Shown piece after piece: positions 1 to 6,700 of a stretch of DNA of 12,376 nucleotides. Source of the DNA: Phoronis ovalis (taxonomy: Eukaryota; Phoronida; Phoronidae); assembly GCA_028565635.1 (NCBI GenBank), contig JAOXYB010045648.1, forward strand, positions 1 to 12,376, read 5' to 3'. The position numbers were made by a program, and so were the translations under genes. Below the pieces are notes generated by a model. That model saw nothing but the letters and a program-made list of their open reading frames with translations, was not told the origin of the DNA and made no database searches. Each line of letters opens with the position of its first letter. Position 1 is the stretch's first letter.

Positions 1-252
1 CTAATAGTCAGATAAATAAATGACGGGGAACAGAAACGCAAAAAATGGACACCATATTGAATTTTTTTTTGGCCGTTTAATAACTACGTGGTTGTCTAAT
101 GTACAGGTTTTATCAGATTTCAATTTCTAATAAATTTCTCAGCAGAAAAGACTGTCAGTCCGTGTTAGTGTAATTAGCAGATATAATTGAAAAGCTGTCA
201 CATAAATTCAAATTGTATCATATTCTCTGTTATCTAAATTGTATTTAAGCAG

Positions 253-529
253 GTAAACAATTCAGATAAGGCCATGTCACATGGATTCCATAATGGTGGT
301 TTAATGTTACCATGCTTTCGCTACATTTCTGGATTTTTTAGTAGGTCAAAAAATGATTTTGGTCTTTCGAGACATCGTCCAAGAAGTCAGCCAGATTTAG
401 ACTGGGTGTTTGATGACCAGGAGATACATTATCAGAAACCAATGCCAAAAACCAAAGAAACAAAACGAAGAATTATTGCTCAAGAGCTTTCGGACCTTGT
501 CATTTATACGCAGGCTGTCAAGTTTAAAG
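253..529 (+). CDS. PLCE1: PLCE1 exon: end of X-Y linker and start of Y box
   Basis: The exon is open from an AG at 251-252 to the donor at 530 (gtcaga), ending in phase 1. Its last 20 residues, containing [16 protein letters not shown], are the classic opening of the PLC epsilon Y box. Upstream residues are polar and not conserved, as expected of the X-Y linker, which in PLC enzymes is a disordered autoinhibitory segment. The left boundary is uncertain: 253 gives a phase-0 start after a modest acceptor, while a T-rich acceptor at 340-341 would start the exon at 342 and drop a hydrophobic stretch ([13 protein letters not shown]) that is odd for a linker. The Y-box part is secure. Confidence 0.85.
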
Positions 530-694
530 GTCAGACGACTCATGTTAGACGACTCATGTTAGACGACTCATGTTCTTTTAATATTTACTTTAGGTGTAAA
601 ACTATTCAAGCTGCAACTAAGAATGTCATATGTTACTGTTCTCACTTTTAATTGCTCCATTCACAACCAATTACATAATTATACAGATGTGTTG

Positions 695-729
<35 letters not shown>

Positions 730-3700
730 TGTATTATATATTCACCATCAAATGTGATGTTTTCAGGTTTGGCAGTGAGTCCTAATACATCCATTAAACT
801 GAAGAAAGGCATGTTAAGAAAAACTATACTTGGAAGCTCACCTGGTAATACCTCCAATAGTCTTGGTACGTACTAAACATGAATTTCAGCTGTTTTGCAG
901 AATAATTTAATATGTATTTTTGAAATAAAACATTAGTTTTACATAAAATAGTGCCAAAATATTCAATGGCGTTAAAGGACACTTTTCAGTAGTAATTAAA
1001 GAAAACCAGAATTTTCTTTTTTTCTCAATTCTGGAATGGGGAGTTGAATTCAATGAATATTCACGATGATTATATTCCTTTTCAAAATGATGCAGTTTTA
1101 TTCTAATAATTTAAATTTTTAGTTCATTAAAACAAATAAGGTTTTTTTCCAGATAAAAGTGATGGTGCCAACTATTTAGCGATGAATTCACGCCTTCCAT
1201 CACCAACTAATGTTAGTTATCCAACCAGCCACCAGATGTCCTCACTGAATGAGAACAAGGCGAAGCAACTGTGCCGACGCAATCCTATAGGTGTCATACA
1301 ATATCCTTTTTCCAAATTGTAATAAACGCAAACCTTCGTTATGTTGAAAACAACCTGGTGTGATTTCATGGTACTTGTGTACACTTGCACTATGCCTCCT
1401 AATTTTTTGATAAATAATGTATTAATAAGTAAACAAAATGCTGCGACACCACAAAGTTGCTTTTTCTAATCATTAATACTCTTAGGGTACCCATTCATAA
1501 AATTTGCTAATAAAACTAAGCCTTTTCAATTTTACCAGGATTATGTGAATACTTTTATCAACTAGCACACATAATCTTTTTTATCCCTACGTCATACTGA
1601 AAATAGGCAAGAAACTAAAATATACAGTATCGTCTGAAAGATCAGCCTACTGGTACTAGTTCTTATCAGTAAAACTATGTCACAGTAGAAATAACTACGC
1701 ATTTACCATCTTCAAGTTATTTCGTGTGTATGTACCAAATTTGGTTTCTTAAACTTCCATAATGTTAACAAGCTAGCTATTATCAGAAAAAATAGCAGTA
1801 AAAATCCTGTGGATAAACCAATGCTTAAATCCATAGAGAACCACTGCTTTGGTGTTAGTAAGGTAGTAAACGCTTGCTCTGTGGATACTGTCATGAAAGA
1901 AGTTGATGTTTTGTGTTGAATATTAGACGTAGTTACTAATAACTGTCCATCATATTCATTATTCGTAGACTTTTCTTGCCTCTTTATTCTATTTGTTTTC
2001 CTTGGAAAAAAAGTTTTACCCGATATTCTCAATCGTCTCTGTCCAAAAGTTATGGTATACATATCTGCTGCCATTGTAATGTGTTCCAGCAGCGAGTTGA
2101 ATTTTTGACTTTGTCTACTTGGGGTGTAGGTTTTGGCAGCAGTGGTCGCCTCTCGGTTTGTCGAGTTGCTGTGTTTATAACGATTTCCGTCTGTTGATAC
2201 ATTTGTTGACTGTAGTAATACAGTATTTGTTACTAACATCAAGGAAAGAGTTAATATACAGAGACATATACAAGCCATGTCCTCGATGAAGTTGCAGAGT
2301 TCATGAGTATGAAAGCTCGTTATCAATTTTCCGCTTATTAAGTATAAATTTAATTTATGGCAACAATAATGGCGGAGAAACTTGTGGTTTGATAATGGTT
2401 CAGAACTCTGTTCTATAAAATTATAACCCTACGGTGATAATGTCCAGAAGTTAACGTTAGTTTTCACTTTTACAGTTGTTAAAATCGGGCAATTTGACAA
2501 AAACAGTGTTAGTAAGTGAAAAGTGACAAACAGAATTTTTGTTGTTATTTCTTATATTTTAAATTGGTAGCATGTGAATTTTAAGAAAATAATACTTTGC
2601 TATGTATCCTAAGCAAACAATGTTAATCTTCCTTCATGAAAATAGAACGCAATGATTTATTACCCGCTCTATGTAGTGATTAATATTACAAAATGTATTT
2701 TATTAATCAGAAAGGATTTTTGTTATAGGCAGTTGGGTAGGTTTCGTGTTAAGTAAGTTGTCATTTGATAATCATAGTAAATATCTAGTTTATCATTATC
2801 TTAAATATTAAAATTCTTTATCTCGAGTTTGCCACCTGGTGACACAAAGTTTGGTCAATACTGGTGAGACACCTGGTGGGTGAGAAAGTCTTCTTAACTA
2901 ATTAGGACATCTAAATTCAGGAATTACTGTTTTAATTTAAACTTTTTTTTAAGAAATTTTAAAAATGGGATCATAACTAAAAATAGATTTTTACAGTGAC
3001 AAATAAAAAAAAACTCTGGCTTTGTGTTCAAAAAGTCAGATTTAGTCAGCAGACGTACAAAAACCTTACAAGTACATGTTTAAGCAGTTAATTTAAATTT
3101 TATTGAGTAAAGCATTGTGAAGACTTTTAGCTGTTTTCTTTAACTTTCTTTACCCATACAGAGAAGCAGATGATGAGAACATACCCAGCAGGAATGAGAA
3201 TTGATTCGTCTAACTTTAACCCCGTCATATTCTGGGCATTTGGTCTACAGATGGTAGCTCTCAACTTCCAAACTGAAGGTAAGTCTGCAAATCTCTTAAA
3301 CCAATAACAAGGTTTATTCAATGTTCCCCATAGCAATCCTTATGTATATAAAATTGCATATGTCGACAAGTTTTTCAGTGAACAAGGTCATAGTTTTAGC
3401 TATTTCCTCCTTTACAATAAAGAAGCAAGATGTGCTGCGCATTCATTATATAATACAGAGGCCATAATTTTGAAGATTTACTGAAAATGGGGATATGTAA
3501 TAAAATGGGGATATGTAATACTAATATACATTTTGAGCACTGATGTTTAATAGAACAACATTTATAAAAATAGTACAAGATGCAGTTTGAAACTTGTATA
3601 GGACTATTGATATTGAGGGGTTATTCGGCATCCCTATATATGTGTGGCCTAGAATTTGAAAAGTAAAGTTTTTGTTGATTCTAATAGTCTGCCACCCACT

Positions 3701-6700
3701 TATTTTACAGACTCTCCTATGGCCATTAATGCAGCCATGTTCGAACAGAACAGTAGTTGTGGATATGTGTTAAAGCCATCGGTAATGTGGGATAAGACCC
3801 ATGTGATGTACAACCGATTTAACCCCTGGGACAAAGAGTTTGATGGACTCCACTCAACAAAACTTACAATTAATGTGAGCAATATAGATATATTTTTAGT
3901 AAATCTGTTAAAAATGAGTTATATTATTATTGTTTTATTTCAAACTGTAACAAGTTCATTTTCTTGACTCAAATAAGAAAAACGGAAAAAGTGCACATTA
4001 CACGGTAAAAAAGGGCTGGTGTTATTCACTTATGAAGCTGATCTTCCTTCTCACAACCGTTCTAACATCACAAATTCCTCTTCATTGTGAAATACATTAT
4101 TTTCTACGTTATTTTTCAGTTGGTGTCTGGCCAGTTTCTGTGCCCTCATAATCCGCATGGCAACTGTATGGTAGAGGTAGAAATCGTAGGCATCCCTGTC
4201 GACTGTGCCAAACACAAAACAAAAGTTATCAATAGAAATGCACTAAACCCTATATGGAATGAAACTTGCACTTTTCAGGTAAATATTCAGAAAATTTCCT
4301 GCAAAATATCTTCAAATTTTTGTTTTAGAAAGAGTTCGAGCTTTTTCGGTGCCATTTCATATTCACAGGGATCTTTCAAGGTTTAATGAATTATTATTCT
4401 AACAATTAATTAACATAATTATGTACTCATTCAATCTTTAGAAATCCTGACATCAGTTTTCCGTGCTTGCATAACGAATGCTGCCAATTTTTGTATTGTA
4501 TTTATTTATTTGTCTGCCATTTTGTTTGTAGCACATTTTTCTCACAACTCTTTGATTTATATTTGTAGGTTATGTTTCGAGATTTAGCATTTGTTCGATT
4601 TACGGTGACAGATGTAACTGCCAATCATACGATAGCTCAGAGGGTTATCGCTCTAAATTGTCTCCGACCAGGTAAGATGTACACTAAAATGCAGGTGTTT
4701 TTTATGCTCAAACAATATTATCTTACCAGGTGTCTTTACATACGTTACACATCTTTAAACTTTTTCACTGTTTGCAACATTTTTTATTCATCAACAATAC
4801 TTAATGTATGTACGTCAAAAGGTGAAACAGAATAGCATCATTCATTTGACTGCAAGTTTGGACTTACTGTTCATACTTGCAAGACTTGACAACTAGCCTA
4901 GCTAACTTTCTGGTGTGCATGCAGCGTTGATAATATTGTTTTCAAAAATCGTTTAATATATTTACAAGAGATTATATTAGCATGTGCTCAGATTAAAGTG
5001 TATGCCAAGTAAGGAAGTATGTTTAGCCTATTCCTCCAATTGTGTTGTACACAAAATCATTTTTTGGCAACTTTGATATTTCAGGTTATCGCCATTTACG
5101 TCTCCGAACTGTGACCAATCAGCAACTACCACTTTCCACACTGTTTATTTACAGTAAACAGCAGGAGGAAGAACTTGAACTTAGCAGCAGTTCAGACAGT
5201 CCTGACAGCGGTGTCAGTTCAAAGAAACGGGGAGCATCATTGTTTTCAAAATTAAAGGATTCTAAAGAATTAGACAGTGTTGGAAAAGAGGTACAGTACC
5301 TGCAGCGATGCGTTTATCTCGGACAAATGTTGTCAACACTTTATAAATATTAACTTTCTTTTTCAAGTAAATGTTTACGCTTAGTAAAATGTAATGCTTG
5401 TTACGTGTAAACTTTTAGGGTTTCTATTTATTAGTAAATGTATGGCTGTCTAGAATATTTCTTGCTGTTCCAAACTTGTGCCTAAAGGCTAAAGTAATTA
5501 AAAAAGGCCACAAATAATACCAGATTAATTAGTTTCCTGAAAAAAAAAACAACTCCACAAGTCCTTAGTTTTTGAAAGCAGTTGTTTTTAATTTTTAGCA
5601 GTTCCTGAACCTGCCACCCATGCGGACGCAGAGTCGAATGTTCTTTATCAGTCTCTACGGAGTAAACCCAAAGGAAGAATACACTATCTTGAAAGTGACA
5701 CAGGAGAGTACAGTGGCAGACATTATCTCACAAGTAAGTTATTAACAAGTATGAAAACTTTTGTTTTTGGAAAAGATGTTAAATGCAACTTCGAAGTTAT
5801 TCAGGCAGAAGCTAAGTCAGTAGAAAATGAAAATTTGTGTGCCCCAGTTTTCGTTATTCCTTCAGTCAGGTGTAGACGGAACCCTCTTTAATTTTGAAAT
5901 CAAACAAAGTGAATTTAAAGTTTTAAACTTACACACTGCTAATTTTGCAATATTTCCTGTAGCCTGCTTGCTATGGGCTTACTTCTTTGTACCCTGTCTC
6001 ATATATTGATGACAAACCTATGGCACAAGCTTAATGATGCCATCCATTTATTAATGCCTTAGTGGTGACATCTTTTGTCATTGCATGTTGTCTCTTTTAT
6101 CTTGATCACCATCAACTATCTCTGTTATGTAATATTACTCAATCACTTCTGTAACTATCTCTGTTATGTAATATTACTCAATCACTTCTGTAAGGCGTCA
6201 CAGAGCAGTGACATCCTTTGCATCAATAAACAGTGTCGTTTGTTGTAGGCTTTGGCAAAATCTGGTCGATCCGACGAAAAGGTGTTGGATTATGTGTTGC
6301 TGGAAGAGGTACAAAGAAGTTGGGAGAAGAAAGACAAAGAAAAGAGTGGGAGCCAGAGAATACTCGACATGGATGAGAGAATACTGACAGCGCAGTGTCA
6401 CTGGTCAGGCAATGGAAAATTTATACTGAAGAAGAAAGGAAATGTAAGTTTACCAATTACCGTATATCATATTCATAAACATGATTGTGAAAAGAAACAA
6501 GTGTGTGTCCTTATATCTCAGTCAGTAGGCATTTTGTGAGATGTTATAGCACTGAAAAAGAATCCTGCTATCTTGTAGAATTGTTCTGAGGGCTGAATTT
6601 ATATTGATTTCCCAGAAAAGAAAGCACTGCAGGAGGTACATGGAAATGGACAAACAGAGTTTTGTCAGGAAATAAAGCTGCATTTGTTTTGACTTTCCTT

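Noticed and set aside
648-857. Minus-strand ORF with a run of Val-Cys
   Set aside because: It is created by the (CA)n microsatellite and a PLCE1 exon read backwards.
1976-2197. Plus-strand 73-codon ORF overlapping the nested gene
   Set aside because: It is a shadow of the minus-strand frame, begins at a non-ATG codon and has no domain-like order.
2279-2326. N-terminal extension of the nested ORF by 16 residues to 2326
   Set aside because: The codon at 2326 is TTG, not ATG. The first true ATG is at 2278, has a strong context and begins directly with the signal peptide.
2370-2393. ATGGCGGAGAAA start-like sequence on the plus strand (M-A-E-K)
   Set aside because: It resembles a typical animal start, but the frame closes after seven codons and the nearby GTTTGA is a poor donor; no exon can be supported.
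3127-3336. Minus-strand ORF over the RTYP exon
   Set aside because: It is a shadow of the catalytic Y-box exon.
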